DNA of 64,000 nt from Owenia fusiformis (taxonomy: Eukaryota; Annelida; Polychaeta; Sabellida; Oweniidae), in NCBI GenBank assembly GCA_903813345.2, contig CAIIXF020000007.1, positions 3,167,730 to 3,231,729 on the forward strand, given 5' to 3'. A model generated the notes under the pieces. It was given only the letters and a program-made list of their open reading frames with translations, was not told the DNA's origin and ran no database searches. Below are positions 1-13,600 of this stretch, piece after piece. Positions within the stretch are counted from its first letter, which is position 1. Each line of letters opens with the position of its first letter. Both the position numbers and the translations under genes were made by a program.

Positions 1-1029
1 AACATTTAAAGTGAGTTTATTGGCCAACAACCAATCATTGATGTCACACAGTTCAGAATTTACGGTTGTGGTCAAATTATCAAGATTGGAATCACTACAT
101 AATATATTAGTGTCATCCGCATAAATCACCAGTTTGAGTTTATCAGAAACTAGATAGAAATCATTTACAAATATGATAAATAGGAGGGGGCCTAGAACAG
201 ACCCTTGGGGTACTCCACAGTTAACGATTGCTTCTTCAGACAAATATTTCTCGGATAAACTTTTAGAGTATTCAGTTTTCATTTTTCGATTTGATAAATA
301 AGATGAAAACCATGAAAGTGCAATTCCTCTTATACCATAATGTTCCATTTTTTTAAGTAATATTGCATGATTAACAGTATCAAAAGCTTTTGATAGATCC
401 AAATATATTCCGATACAATATTCTTTGTTATCTAATGAATGTCTGACATTTTCAATAAATTCTAGGAGTGCCATGTAAGTTGATCTATGTTTCCGAAAGC
501 CGTACTGGTGTAAATACAATAATTCATATTTCTCTAAAAAAGTAGATACTTTGTCATGCATTATTTTTTCAAACATCTTAGCAAATACACTTAAAATAGA
601 TATTGGTCTATAGTTTGTGAATTTATCATGTTCCCCCTTTTTGAAAATTGGAATAACTTTAGCAAGTTTAAGTTCTTCAGGAAAAATACCTGTGGTCATA
701 GAGAGGTTATAAATGAAAGTAAGAGGATCAGCTATATGATCATGTAATACTTTAACAACCTTTGGTTTAATATCATCAATGGCTGCGGCTGAGTCCTTTA
801 AGTTCTTGATTTGATTTTGGACAGTATTAACATCAACAGGTGCCAAGAAAATTGAATTAATATTACGTTCGATTTTATTAACATTATCAAGTGGGTCTTT
901 ATCAGAGTTAATTTCATTAGCTAGCTTTTCACCAATTGTGCTAAAAAATTTATTAAAATTGTCTGCTATGGATTTTCCATCATCAATTTTTCTTCCTTCA
1001 TGGATAAAATTATCATTAAGGATAATACA
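1..1029 (-). mobile_element. LINE (non-LTR retrotransposon) reverse transcriptase fragment
   Basis: Read on the minus strand, this stretch is one uninterrupted frame of about 340 codons that runs off the left edge. It contains the landmarks of a non-LTR reverse transcriptase in order: a YRPISILSVFAKMFEK block, an HQYGFRKHRST block, LDLSKAFDTVNHAILL (catalytic Asp block A), GVPQGSVLGPLLF and the YADD active-site box, followed by NDWLLANKLTLN. The order and wording resemble the CR1/L2/Jockey group; I cannot place the clade more closely. Upstream of about 1029 the similarity stops, so the copy looks 5'-truncated, as is usual for LINEs. The lack of stops suggests a young insertion. It lies 5' of the first visible exchanger exon, probably in an intron or the 5' flank, in the opposite orientation. 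Confidence 0.93.
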
Positions 1030-1610
1030 AATACAGTTGCATTCCCATTTTATACTGGCTTGCGTCTTTGACTGTAATCCAGAACATCATATGGCTCAGG
1101 GCTCTGCTTGGCATTGGTTAAATTACTATTTATTTCTATTATAATTATTTATTTTTTAGTGAATTAAAGTATTAGTGTCAATGACCGTTTAGATAGTTAG
1201 TGCTATTTTGTCTGTTCCAGTGATCTGTATGTATTACCAGATTTTATTGAAAATAATACCCCTTGCATAATTATATCGCCATTAGCAATTATTTTAAAAG
1301 TAAAATAATTCAAAATAATGCCCTGGGTGGTATTCAGAGGGAAATTATGCATTTTTGATTAATAAGATCAAATGAGAGAATCTGGTAATCTGTTAAATGT
1401 TATTCACACAATTTAGCTAATTCATTATGAAAACATACTGTAATTGTAATTTAATTTATTGTGTACAGAAAATAAGTGATGAGGAACATTAAATATTGGA
1501 CAGTTTGTCGTCAATAGGTATATTTAGGTGTTTTTATGGATAAAACATGTACTTCTAAATTTTTATAAAGCATGTTAGTATTTTAATATTTATTTCTATT
1601 TCTACTCAAG
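1030..1610. other. Non-coding stretch, nothing recognised
   Basis: AT-rich sequence between the LINE fragment and the first visible exon of the anion exchanger. I see no exon, repeat or RNA gene in it. It is probably intron or 5' flank of the exchanger gene, whose start codon I could not find in the window. Confidence 0.5.
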
Positions 1611-4600
1611 GGGCCTTCAGAAGAGCCATCATTTTCTGCATCTGCTAAGGAGCCTCAAGTGCCTGAATCTGAAAAAGTTGAGCGAACAGACAGTGTGCCC
1701 AAAGTGTCCTTTGTAGTAGGTAATGCATAATTACTTTGTTTATATACCATATCCCTTAAAAGTACATGCTAATTTCACTTTGGTATCCACTGCCTTGTAA
1801 ATATTGACTGTTTCTTGTTACATAAAGGGGGGCTCTGAATGGTGACTCGGAAAACTGATTTTCATTGTTTCAAATATGAGCAAGGAGTTCAATCTGAAAT
1901 TGAAAATGTACACCCTATTTTATTTATTTTAAGATCCATTCAAATATCATCTTTCACATTTTAAAAGCAAATATCACTCAAACTGAGTAATATGGACAAT
2001 CGGGAGTTATTCTAGTTTCGTTTTGACTCATATTATTTGAGTTTTGACAGACATACTTCAACTTCATGACTAGCAGAAAAATAAAACCAGTGACACAGTA
2101 AATAGTCTCTTCAAAATATAGTAAACATCCTCGAGTGTTTGCCTATATGTCATAGGTATAAACTTACATTATTTACAGTTCGTTTTTGTTTTAGTTGCAA
2201 ACTGTGTTGAAATTTCAGGTTCTTCATCAATGTCATTAAATGATTATGAAGGTACACTTGTTGTGTCAGGAAGTTCCCGGAATGGGTTATCGTTTTAGCA
2301 ATAGTGATTGTATATTTATTTATTTATTGATTGATTTCTCAATTCACCCCACTTAACTAATACAGTAATACACATTAAAATAACATTTATTTAAGTACAT
2401 TTTTTGGCCCAGCCTCGATTAAAAATTGAAGTTTTATGAGTATATTTTTGTTTGAATTCATTAATTTCTCAAACTTCTGTGTGTTTGGTCTCGTGGTATA
2501 ACATTTAGGAAGGTACCTTTTTCTAATATAACTTAAAGCTTTGCATTCTAAAATGACATGAAATTTATCACCTATTCCTTTACCACATAAATCACAGAAC
2601 CTATTTTCCCTTGGTTGGTATGCTTTGTCAATGTGTTATACCAGACCAACCTGCCTAAAATGTAATTTTATATCTAGTGGCAGAGTGGTTGCTAATGTAA
2701 ATGATTCAACAAAAAGCTGTGGAATAGCATCAACATTTGGAATTAAATCTCCACAAATCTCTTTCATTTTACATTGATATTTGATTCAATGAAATTGAAA
2801 GCAGTAACATGTACATCCATTGAATCACACTAAATGGCTCTAATTACAAAATACCATTTCACGTATCTATATTGGTATTTATTGCCAAAATGATTGGCCC
2901 TATCCTGGAACTTTCTGATCATCCTATTTGTAAAAAATTATATTTATTTATGTAGTTGTATGAGAGAGGGGGCTATCATTTGCCAATGGTAGATCCCTTC
3001 TTCTAAAGCGCAATTTAACTGTTTGCTGTTATGAACATGTTTCTTTTTAATACTACTCGTAGATACTAAATGTAGTGATTCTGTAGCAACTGTGTTTTTG
3101 AAAAAGTAGTATTATATTGTATTTTCAATTGTTAATATCAAATGTTTTAAGGTCAAATTTTCCGATGTACAAACTGACCAAGAAATCAGTATTTCTTTGA
3201 TTTTCTCAATTAACAACATTAGTATCCTATCGGTGTATTTGTATTTTTATTCTATTGGTGGAGATATAATGAACACTCTTTGTCTTAATACCACAAAAGG
3301 TAATTCACAAGAAAGAAATACAAGGTGGTCAAAAAATGTACAAATGTGTAAAATATCAGTGCGAAATTTCTCTAAAGGACAAGGATATGAGGAAAAACTA
3401 GGGTTGCTGTTTCTTTGACCACCCTGTACAATATGAGGACAATATGAATATGAATAGTGATTTCTAATACAGATTTACAGATATACTGTACAGAACATTA
3501 TAGTATCATGTCCAATATATATGTGATACTGTGCTAAATATTACATATCATTCGTTTTTTTTATTTTACAAAGAAGCGTTAACAAATTTTTATAGACACC
3601 ATTTTTGTGACCGGTATTTGTCATCTGTAACACTTTTTTACACATTTGAAACCATTTGCAACAACATCCAAGGTTATGCTCTATCTCAGTATGTCACACC
3701 AATGTCACCCTAATCTCCCGTACCATTACTTCTGGATACACTACCAGTGCCCAGTAGATACATGATCAGCACTTTTGGAGACATTTGGATCCATACATGT
3801 TGCTCTTTAACACACCGATAGTGCTCTTGGATACCCTACCAGTTTTTTCGGATACATTGGAATGAATACCAGTGCTCTTGGATAAATCCTCAGTGATCTT
3901 GTATAAATTCCCAGTGATCATTACTGTGTTCCCATTGCAGGTTTAGGCAAAGATGGAGAAGAGAGTGATGGACATGAGGAGCAAGATGGCTACAGGTAAC
4001 ATTTTTCCATACACCTATTGAACAAGCTCAATTCAACATTTTTTATACATATACATGGGCTATACACAAACAGCTGATATGCTATCGCAATGAATGAAGT
4101 TTTGTGTGAATACAGTGAACCTCACTTTTTATTATCCATTTTCACCTGTTATCCATTACTTGAATAGCAACATACCAATTTTTATCATATTTTATTGGAA
4201 ATTATTTTGTATTTTTCAGTTTTTATTTCTTTCAGACTGGAATTACCCTACTCTTGGATACCTTACTTACCTATAACCAATCAATAAGCAATATGACAAC
4301 TGTCACTTTGAAAAAAAACACATAAATGTCTATTCGATATTATGAATTAAAAATTTCGAAAATAGTTTGAGATTATTTAGGATGAGAATTACGGCTCAAA
4401 CCATTAACATATTTCATATTTAAGAAAAATTTGTATTTACAATTTTATTATTGCAGTTATGCCAACCATGACTCTGGGGAAGATATACCTGGCCAACTTG
4501 ATATTAAAAAGCCTCGTAAATACTACAAGAAAAAAACACCACAGCTTAGAGTTAATGATCAGCTGAGTGGAAGAAGCAGGCGTGGTAGTGACATTAAGTT

Positions 4601-7600
4601 AAATGAATCCTTACGTAGAGTGCCTACAGAGCAAGATGAAGCATCCATGCTGAAGGGGGCTGATCTTGATGAAATGGCCAGTATGTTTTGATATATTCCA
4701 TTATAAATGATATTCAGAATTCAGATCCTCTTGTAAGTACATGTAGATGCTGTGTACTAATGAGGAATACGTAAGGTTGGTCATGAAGAACAAAAATCCA
4801 AGTTCCAGCTCATGATCTTGAACTTTAATAGCTTTATGTACTTAAATCACTATACCAACTAAAGCACTATACTACGTGTTTGAATAAGTAATTGACATTC
4901 CATTCTTTGGGGTTACATCTCACATGTAAAAGAAAGATAGATACTCGCTAAATCTGTAGTCCTTAAAAGAGGCTCAAATAGTCCAAATTATAAAATTTGG
5001 TAATGTTAGTGTCACTTTCACCAACAAAGGATTTTGACACAAACCTGATATTTTCTGTCACTTATGGTTGTTGAAAAATATGAAAATATTGTTTATAATC
5101 ATATGGAACCTAAGGTAAAAAACACATAAAATCCTTTGCTAAGGGCCAGTGGCAGTCAGTCCACCCCAGTGAGAATGTAACCCACAACCCCTTATTACCA
5201 ATAAATAAACACTATACAGTGATATATCATTCATAAAAAGAAATGATGACGATGTATTTAAGGCAACAGATTCCAGAATCTTAAGGGACTGAGGCGACCC
5301 AAGGCACCCAAGAATGCTATGTACTCAATTGTTCAAATAGCCAAGCAAGAGTCAAAGAAGCTGTTTCCTCTAAAGAAGAAGTTTGATCATAGTCCACATG
5401 AGGTATATTATTGAAGTCAATATTATATGAGATAAATGAGATTAAGGATATCAAGGATATCTTATAGAAGATGAATTATATCTATCCAAAGACAAAGGAT
5501 TCAAGGATAGATAAAAGGATGTATTTGATATCCTTCAGGAGATATACCTGTTCCAACAAAATATAATATTAAAATTCAAATGATAGACACTGATAAACAA
5601 GCTTAAATACTTAGGATAGTCAATGACCAATAAGGAAATTTGGGTCTTCAAATTTTGCATCTTACAGAAATATTTAAATGCAATCAACTTGCGTAGAGAT
5701 AAGTACTAGTAAGTAGTAATAAGTATAGTATGTGTATGATTAATATATATATACTACTACTTGTAATCTTGGCATGCTTAATTTGAACATCACCTATCCT
5801 CCTGTCCATGTTTCATATTTATAATAAAAGTATTGTTAACCTGCAGGTGTTCGTTGAGTTAGAAGAGCTTGAAGTTGGAGACAACCAGGACTATGAGTGG
5901 CATGAGAAGGCAAGATGGATCAAGTTTGAGGAGGATGTAGAGGAGGGTGCCAATAGATGGGGTAAACCTCACGTAGCCTCACTTTCATTTCATAGTCTGC
6001 TAGAATTACGGAAATGCCTGGAAGAAGGTGAATAGTATTTTAACTATTTTTATCCCACCGAACGAAGTTCGAGAGGGATATAAGAAAGCTGTTCATCCGT
6101 TTGTCCGTCTGTCCGGACGATCACTCAAATACCGAATGGATTTGGTTCAAATTTGATATGCTGATGCTAAGAGGCATGGGAGAAGATGGCTTCCAAATTT
6201 CAAAATGGCCGCCATTTTTCGTAAAAAAAATATGATCTTTGATAACTCAAATACCAGTGGACAGATTTGGTTCAAACTATATATGCCAATGCCTAGAGAC
6301 AAAGGAGCTCTGTTTGAGAAAAAATGTCTAAGATGATAGCTGAATTTCAAAATGGCTGCCATTTTTCGTAAAAAATGGAATATTTGATAACTCAAATTTG
6401 TTTCAAATTTTATATGCCGATGCCTAGAGATAAAAGGAGCTCTGCTTAAGAAGAAATTTTCAAGATGGCGGCTTTTAATCAAAATGGCCGCCATTTGTCG
6501 TTAAAAATGTAATCTTTCATAACCCAAATACCAGTTGACGGATTTGGTTCAAATTATGTATGCTTGATGCCAAGGGACGAAGGAGGACTGCCCAAGAAGA
6601 AATCTCCAAGATGGCACCCAAATTTCAAAATGATAACTCATATACCAGTTAATGGAATTGGTTCAAAATTTATATGCTGAAACTTCGGTTCAAGGGAGCT
6701 GAAATTTTCAAGATGGCGACTATTTATTAAAACATTTTTTTGTTTGGTGGGATTTGCTACTCCGTGGAGTTGCTGTTTTCTAGTTTATGTATTTTATGGA
6801 CAGAGAAATTATCCAAGGAGTGTAGTGACTAAAATTGACACAAAAATGAAGTTTCACTGAACGAAAACTGTGTTCTGTTGTGCAATATATCTATCTTAAT
6901 TTTAGTGGAACATTCTGTTTCTAAGTATATCTGTTCAGTTTAAATATTTATAAGTGGACACAGTTACTTGAGAATCATGTATGTTACTGGCTATTCTTTC
7001 TCTAAGCTTGGTTATAGCCATTGGATTTACATTTTTGAAAGGACAGCCATATTTTATTTATACATTGTTGTGATGTTGCATATTTCAGGTACTATTATTT
7101 TGGACATGGAAGACAAAGATCTGCCATCTATAGCCTCAGCGGTTGTTAACAGAATGGCAATGAACCATACAATAAGACCAGAAGATAAAGACAGTGTGCT
7201 GAGGGCTTTGTTATTCAAACACAAGTAAGACATATTTTTTGTCTGTTAAAGAATCAAAAAATGCATTATGCATTAGATATTTATAATGAAGAAATAATAT
7301 ACTTTAAAACCTGTCTATTCGGAAGACCATTGGAACTGGCCTAAAAAATGTTTTCTTTATTTTGCAATACTATGATGAGGCGTACATCTTACATTCGACA
7401 GTTTTAATTTAATGTATCTTTGTTTCTATCATAGACACGTCGCTGAGAGGAAAGCATTTTTGCCTAGAAATGTTTCATATAAGAACTTACTGGATCTTGA
7501 TCAAAGGTTAGTAATCTTAAACAATAATCAAATTTTATATATTACATATATAAAAGAGAGGTATGGGATATACATTATGTCAATGTGGTCATGTTTTGTC

Positions 7601-10600
7601 AGTAAATTCTTGGATATTTGGGTATTTTATTTTTGCTTGTGTATGCCACCATTACAGGGTGGGCCAAAAAAAAGTTCACCCTTTTTCATTTTAATCTCAT
7701 TTTTTTATTTTTGATGCAATCCCTTAAAAAATTGATATGTAGATAACTGAGACATTTCTAAACAAGGTCGATATATAACATTAGGTGTGTCTTTGGCTGT
7801 TTTGTTTTTAAAGTAAATGTTCAATATGTCCTCCTTGTTCCTGCACAACCAGTTTTAGTCTATGACGCCATTTTTATTTGGAAACATCTTACAGACTTTC
7901 TTTGCCCCATATTTCTTTTCTGTTCTCAGTACTTTGATTATAGCCTTATCTTCATCTGATAGGGGAGGCATGATATCCTGTGACAGTTACTGAAAAAGAA
8001 TTGCAGTTCATTTCTCAATAGTAATTTTCATTAATCCCAGTTTGAACTCAACTCTTAAGGGGTGCCCAATGACTCTGAGCTTGGAATAAAATCACCAGTA
8101 TTAGTATTCCCAACTCTGAGTACCCCTTTTCCCTGCACTATAAAGCATGAACAGAATTAAAATGGCATCTTGTACAAATTATATTATGTAGAATTTAATA
8201 ACTTATTCATTTGTAATTATATCATAAGTGTATTACATAAAACCATCAAATTATTATCAATATTGTGAACGTAAAATGAGGAAAATTGGATAAAACCATG
8301 GATTTTCAGTAACTTGTTGACCAACTCATCTATGGTAGTATCGGTTGTTTATAAGAGTACTTAATTGTTTAAAGAGGTGTTTATCATCAACACTGACAAT
8401 TTAATTAACACTCTACTTTGTAATATTTTGCATTAACTGACATAAAAATTATATTTACCATGATAACTTCTTTTCAAATTTCACTCCTTTTTTGAAATCC
8501 TCCATTTTGTAAATGAAGTGAATTTCTGGTTTTTTTTTCATGACACACCATAAATATATTTTAGATGTCATGACAACACTGTTTCATAAATTTCACTCAA
8601 ATCCTAACAACATGTACAGAAATGTCTGAGCTATATACATATCAATTTTTAGAGGCATTGCATCAAAAATAAGAAAATTAGATTAAAATGAAAAAGGGTG
8701 AACTTTTTTTTGGCCCACCCTGTATATTCAATATGTGACGTTCAGTTTGGTAAAAGTAGACCAACTGCACACATATTAAAACCTAACATGATGTCTAAAT
8801 ATGATAGATATTGGGAGAGTGAAACCCATTTTGGTGAAAAATTCAGCGACTAGTTTTCTTGGTGCTCTTGGTATGCGAGAGGATTAGACAACTGGTCAAA
8901 AACAGAAAAGGTGTCAAGTTACTGAAAGAGACCTTTTTTCCAAAATAATCAAAGTCAAATCTGGTTATTCGTTGACCACCATCAAATATGACAATAATGT
9001 GTTGTTGAAACAAGTTGCTTTATTTTGGCTGTAAAAGCATGAAGCTTACGTTTTATTAATTTTATCCAGTATTAACTTATTATCCCAATGAACAAAGTTT
9101 AATGGGGATAGAGTCAACTTTTAGGTGACAAAATCTATTCGTTGACATGTATTTTTTCAAAATGATCATTCTAAAAACGGTTAAGGAATGTGTATTTGCG
9201 ATGTTCCTTGATTTATATATTTATCATTTATTTGTGTATTTCATTCTGTAGCATTTACATATGTATGTAATGGTATTCATTCAACATACATTATTTATCA
9301 TATCCAAAATAGAAGCTATATAAAATTCAAACACTTGCAGCCAAGTGTTTGAATTTTAAATAAATCACATTTGTAATATTCTCTATGATTTATTTGTTCC
9401 TACTTTGCATCAATAGGTTTATTTCATAAATACAAACATATATACAATGAAAGACAGCGTTGGGGCAAATCGCCTTCCGGCATTTCATGTCCCCATAATA
9501 TTCAATTATTGTGGAATTCTTTGGAAATAGCAACTTGTTGTTCATTGGGATTTGCTCCTCCATGGGTTGCTCTTTTATTTACATTATGATTTCATATTAT
9601 ATGCATGTTTTATACTACATATAAGTATTTTGGGTGTCACATATTTTGTTTGTTTTTAAAATTATTATTTTGTAAATTAATGTCAATTGCTTTTTCCCAA
9701 TTTATTATACCCACTACAATGTTTTATGATTGTGAATTTGTTGGGATTGGGTCAAAAATATAAATCTATATAGTAGTTCCTTGTAGGGACAATTCTCATT
9801 TTTGACCTGATTTCCTAACAAATATTACGTTGTCCATAATCCTTTTATCACAGAATGCCAAAAATAGCTCAACTTAGCAGTCCCTCGGTTCATTGAACTA
9901 AAGATCTGTTAACTTTTTGTGGGGCTATTTTTGGGTTCCCTGCTTTGGACTGTACAATGAATGTTGTATGAATTATGTTTTTGTTTTGTTGTTTATTTGG
10001 TGTTGCATGTGTTTTTTAGTGAAATGTATAAGCGCTGGAGTCGTAGAAGGTACATATTGCTTTATGGTAGCTGGGTCTTTCTAATTAGATCTCTTATGTA
10101 ATGTTAGACAGTACAATTTTATAGTTAGAAAAACTTCACTTTATTCTAAAGGATGTATTTATTTACTTTGTAGATTATAATACTAGACTCTGCAGTACTC
10201 TGTTGTTCCTGTGTATTGCTCAAACTATTTTAACATTGACTTTTGTTGTTTTGTAATAATTCTTGAGAGAATAACTCTTTTATTCTTCTACACTATGCTA
10301 GAACTCTTCTCTTAACTTAATATGAATGGATGCTTCTTTATTCAAACTTGATGCATTTACAGGTTATTTTTGAAATAAAATACTTGCCTAGAATTGTTAC
10401 ATGCATTCACACATTGGTTCCTTTGTGAAAGATTAAGTTTGCTTTTGGCCAATGTGTGATTGCACAAATAAATATTTCAAGACTTAATGGTCAAAATTGA
10501 CCATTTGTTGTTTTCTTATACATTCTCTCATTTTCAGTATTAATCATTGTCTCAAAAGTTATACTTAAAAACGTTTGCTAAGTTAACAAAATGGGCTGTT

Positions 10601-13600
10601 GCTTAACAAAAGTGATTATTTGTAGAATATAGAGGAACTCATGAGATGACTTTTTATATGAGACATCAGAAAATAATTCTTCAATTGAGATTGTTTTGTG
10701 AAACTTAGTTGCTTTAAGTTGTACTTTTACATTATCACTGTATGTTTGTTTGCATGCTTTTCAAAAATAATGTTTCAATACAGATTATTTTGGGATGCTC
10801 TAAGAATATTTTGTATTTTAGTAGTATTATATTATTAAAGGGCTAATAGCTGTAATTCTCATCCCAAATAACCATACCATATTTTGAATTCATATTGATA
10901 TGTACGAGACTTACACAATTAACAAACTAGGACATAAACTTTCATTTCTGTAATTTTTGAGGCTTGGAAACATTTATAGAAATTGATTTAATTGTGTTTT
11001 AAAATTGAAAAAGGTGCAAGTATATGTTTCAATTTAGAATTTCTTGTACTGCCTAAAAGGAAAATACTTTTTTAAACTTTAATATTTTCATATAGTCTTT
11101 AGTGTCAGAAGTATTAAGGATGTGCATTACAGCAATTGGCCCTTTAAATTTTTGTATTTTGCTGTATGTTTGCATGCTTGTCATTTAACATTAAGAAAAT
11201 TTCTCATGTTAAAATTCAGATATTACTTAAAATATCCAGATCTTTTACTTCAGATATAGGCCAAACATATAAATAAAATAATTTTTATGTTTACTTGTAT
11301 ATACAAGGCTCCTACAGATTTTTAACAATAAAATTTCCTTATTTCCATGGAAATACCCGAGCAACCATTTTATTTTTTCTAGCCCACAATGATGTTTTTG
11401 CATTTCTGATCTGCATTCATGAAACATAGATTAGATTCAGCGTTATACTCATACTTATTTTCACGAATAATCATCAACCACATTACCTCAATTTTTCAAT
11501 TCCAAAATATATCTTAGCAATTTTGGGGAAACAATTTCGGCAAAACCATCATTTTCTCCTGACTGTAGGAACCCTGATTGTAGCGGCCTTTGAGATAAAA
11601 CCAATTTATCTGCACATATTTAGTTGTCTCATTGCTTGTGCTGTATATGTACTTGCAATGGTTGCTTTATGTAATGTTATTAACATGTTTTATTTGGTTG
11701 ATCTTACACGCAATTAGGTCTACTGTCATGCACACTATGCGGAGATTCAGTTTGAGGTATTTAATGCTCATCTCTTCACCATGAATCAAGCTGCAAACTT
11801 TCTTACCCTTACTAACTCATAACAGTCAGATTTATGAACGTGATCACAAAATGAAGAATCAAGTGGGATTGAGTGAAAAACCACAAGAATTCTAATGCCT
11901 GAATTTTTGTACATTTATAATTTTGTATTAACACCTATGCTCAATTTGATACTGATATGTAAGTTGCTGCATCTGGGCTATTGATAAGGATTCTGCTGTG
12001 TGCTGTCTTTTAACATATGTGCTACATTTTTACTTAAGTGACGCAACAATCCTGTTTTGCTTAAAGAGAGAATCAGAGATAGCGAGCAGGCTAAACACAA
12101 AATTGTTTCAATTTTAGAATATTTTTGGCTCATGTCATTCCTTGTCATGTCTATTTTATAAAAATCACAAAAGTGCATACTTTATTCAAGGAAAACAAAA
12201 GATTTTTACAATAATGTATTATTTTTCTATAAGAATGGTTACCATTCTTATTATTTGGGAGAATTTAAACATTTTTCACCCATTTTTGCACTTTGAATCA
12301 TTAATAACTTCACCAATTTATAACATATTGTGAATCTTTTGGGAGATATTGTATTTGATATTGTAAGGAATAGATTGGTAGGTCAATTATGCACGTTGCT
12401 TGTAATTTTGTCACCCTCTATAGAGCTGATTCTGCCTTTAAGCTGACTCATGAAAATATTATTTAGGCACTATGGGAAGAGAGTCCAATATACCTGTCAT
12501 GTCATATAAATTAAGGTACTGGTAAAATAATATACGAGGGTTGTCCTGGAAGTAGTGCACTATATGCTCTAACTTTCTTTAATATTCGTCAATTCAGCTG
12601 GAATTTTCTGTATATTGCACTTGAAGTGTTATCTGTTATATCCTGAAGTTTCTGTATCTTACTTTAATGTTATGGTTGCTATAGCAACACAGAGGTAGGG
12701 GTTGGGTGGGGCAAGTACCAATTTTTCTAATCATGAAAAGCTCTAAAGTGTTATTCTATTTATATATCTTTATTTTTGATTATCAAAATGTTTGGAAAAT
12801 TGTTCACTTTATTCAGCACGATGCTCGCCAATCACAAATAATGACATTTAGCATTGTAATCATTGTAATGTCATTATGCAACAGTTCAATAGTCACAAAT
12901 TCAAATTTAGCCACAGTCAAGAAATTGCACTGATGTCATGCACAAAATGACCAAACTTCATTCTAGCAGGCCTGCCTTAATAGATTGGTTGTGACGTACC
13001 AGACCTGCCTTAATAAATTGTTTGTGTCATTTAAGTAAAAATAGTCTGGTTTAGTGATGTTTTGTTTTGAGATTCCCCAAGTATGGCAAAGTTTGCTATA
13101 TGTAACTCAAAATCCTTGTTATCAATTCAAATATATTTTAGAGTTTTAATTTATTAACATGTTGAGTTGATACAAATCCATGCATCTTCCGAGATGGAGT
13201 ATATTTGAATTGATAACAAGTGTTTATCACATTCATAGAACAAAATCCTTGTGTGTTTCCTTGTGGTAGTGGAGTTACATATACAGGATGTCTATAAAGT
13301 TTCTTTACAAAGGTAAGACTTTGTATTGTAGAGAGACTTTTTGGACACCCTATGTCCCTGTATGATGTTTGCAGCATAGAACTGTTGTGTTACTGTACTT
13401 TTGTGTTATACTTCTTCCTTTGTGATGTTACAGTCCTATTGGTCTATACATGTACATGTACACTGCAAATGTTACATTGCCAGCCATTTTTGTTACACAT
13501 TTTACAGTATACTTCCATGAATTGAAATAATCATGAAAGTCCAATAGCCTCTCTCTCTCTCTTGTAACTTAATATATTTATTTTATTTATTTACATGTAT

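Noticed and set aside
1-2720. The two minus-strand LINE pieces as one interrupted element
   Set aside because: The C-terminal piece lies upstream (higher coordinates) of the reverse transcriptase on the minus strand, the wrong order for one element, with an exchanger exon between them.
6147-6494. 115-codon minus-strand frame with repeated MAAILK words
   Set aside because: It is a translation of the repeated aatggccgccatttt monomers of the Helentron-like element.
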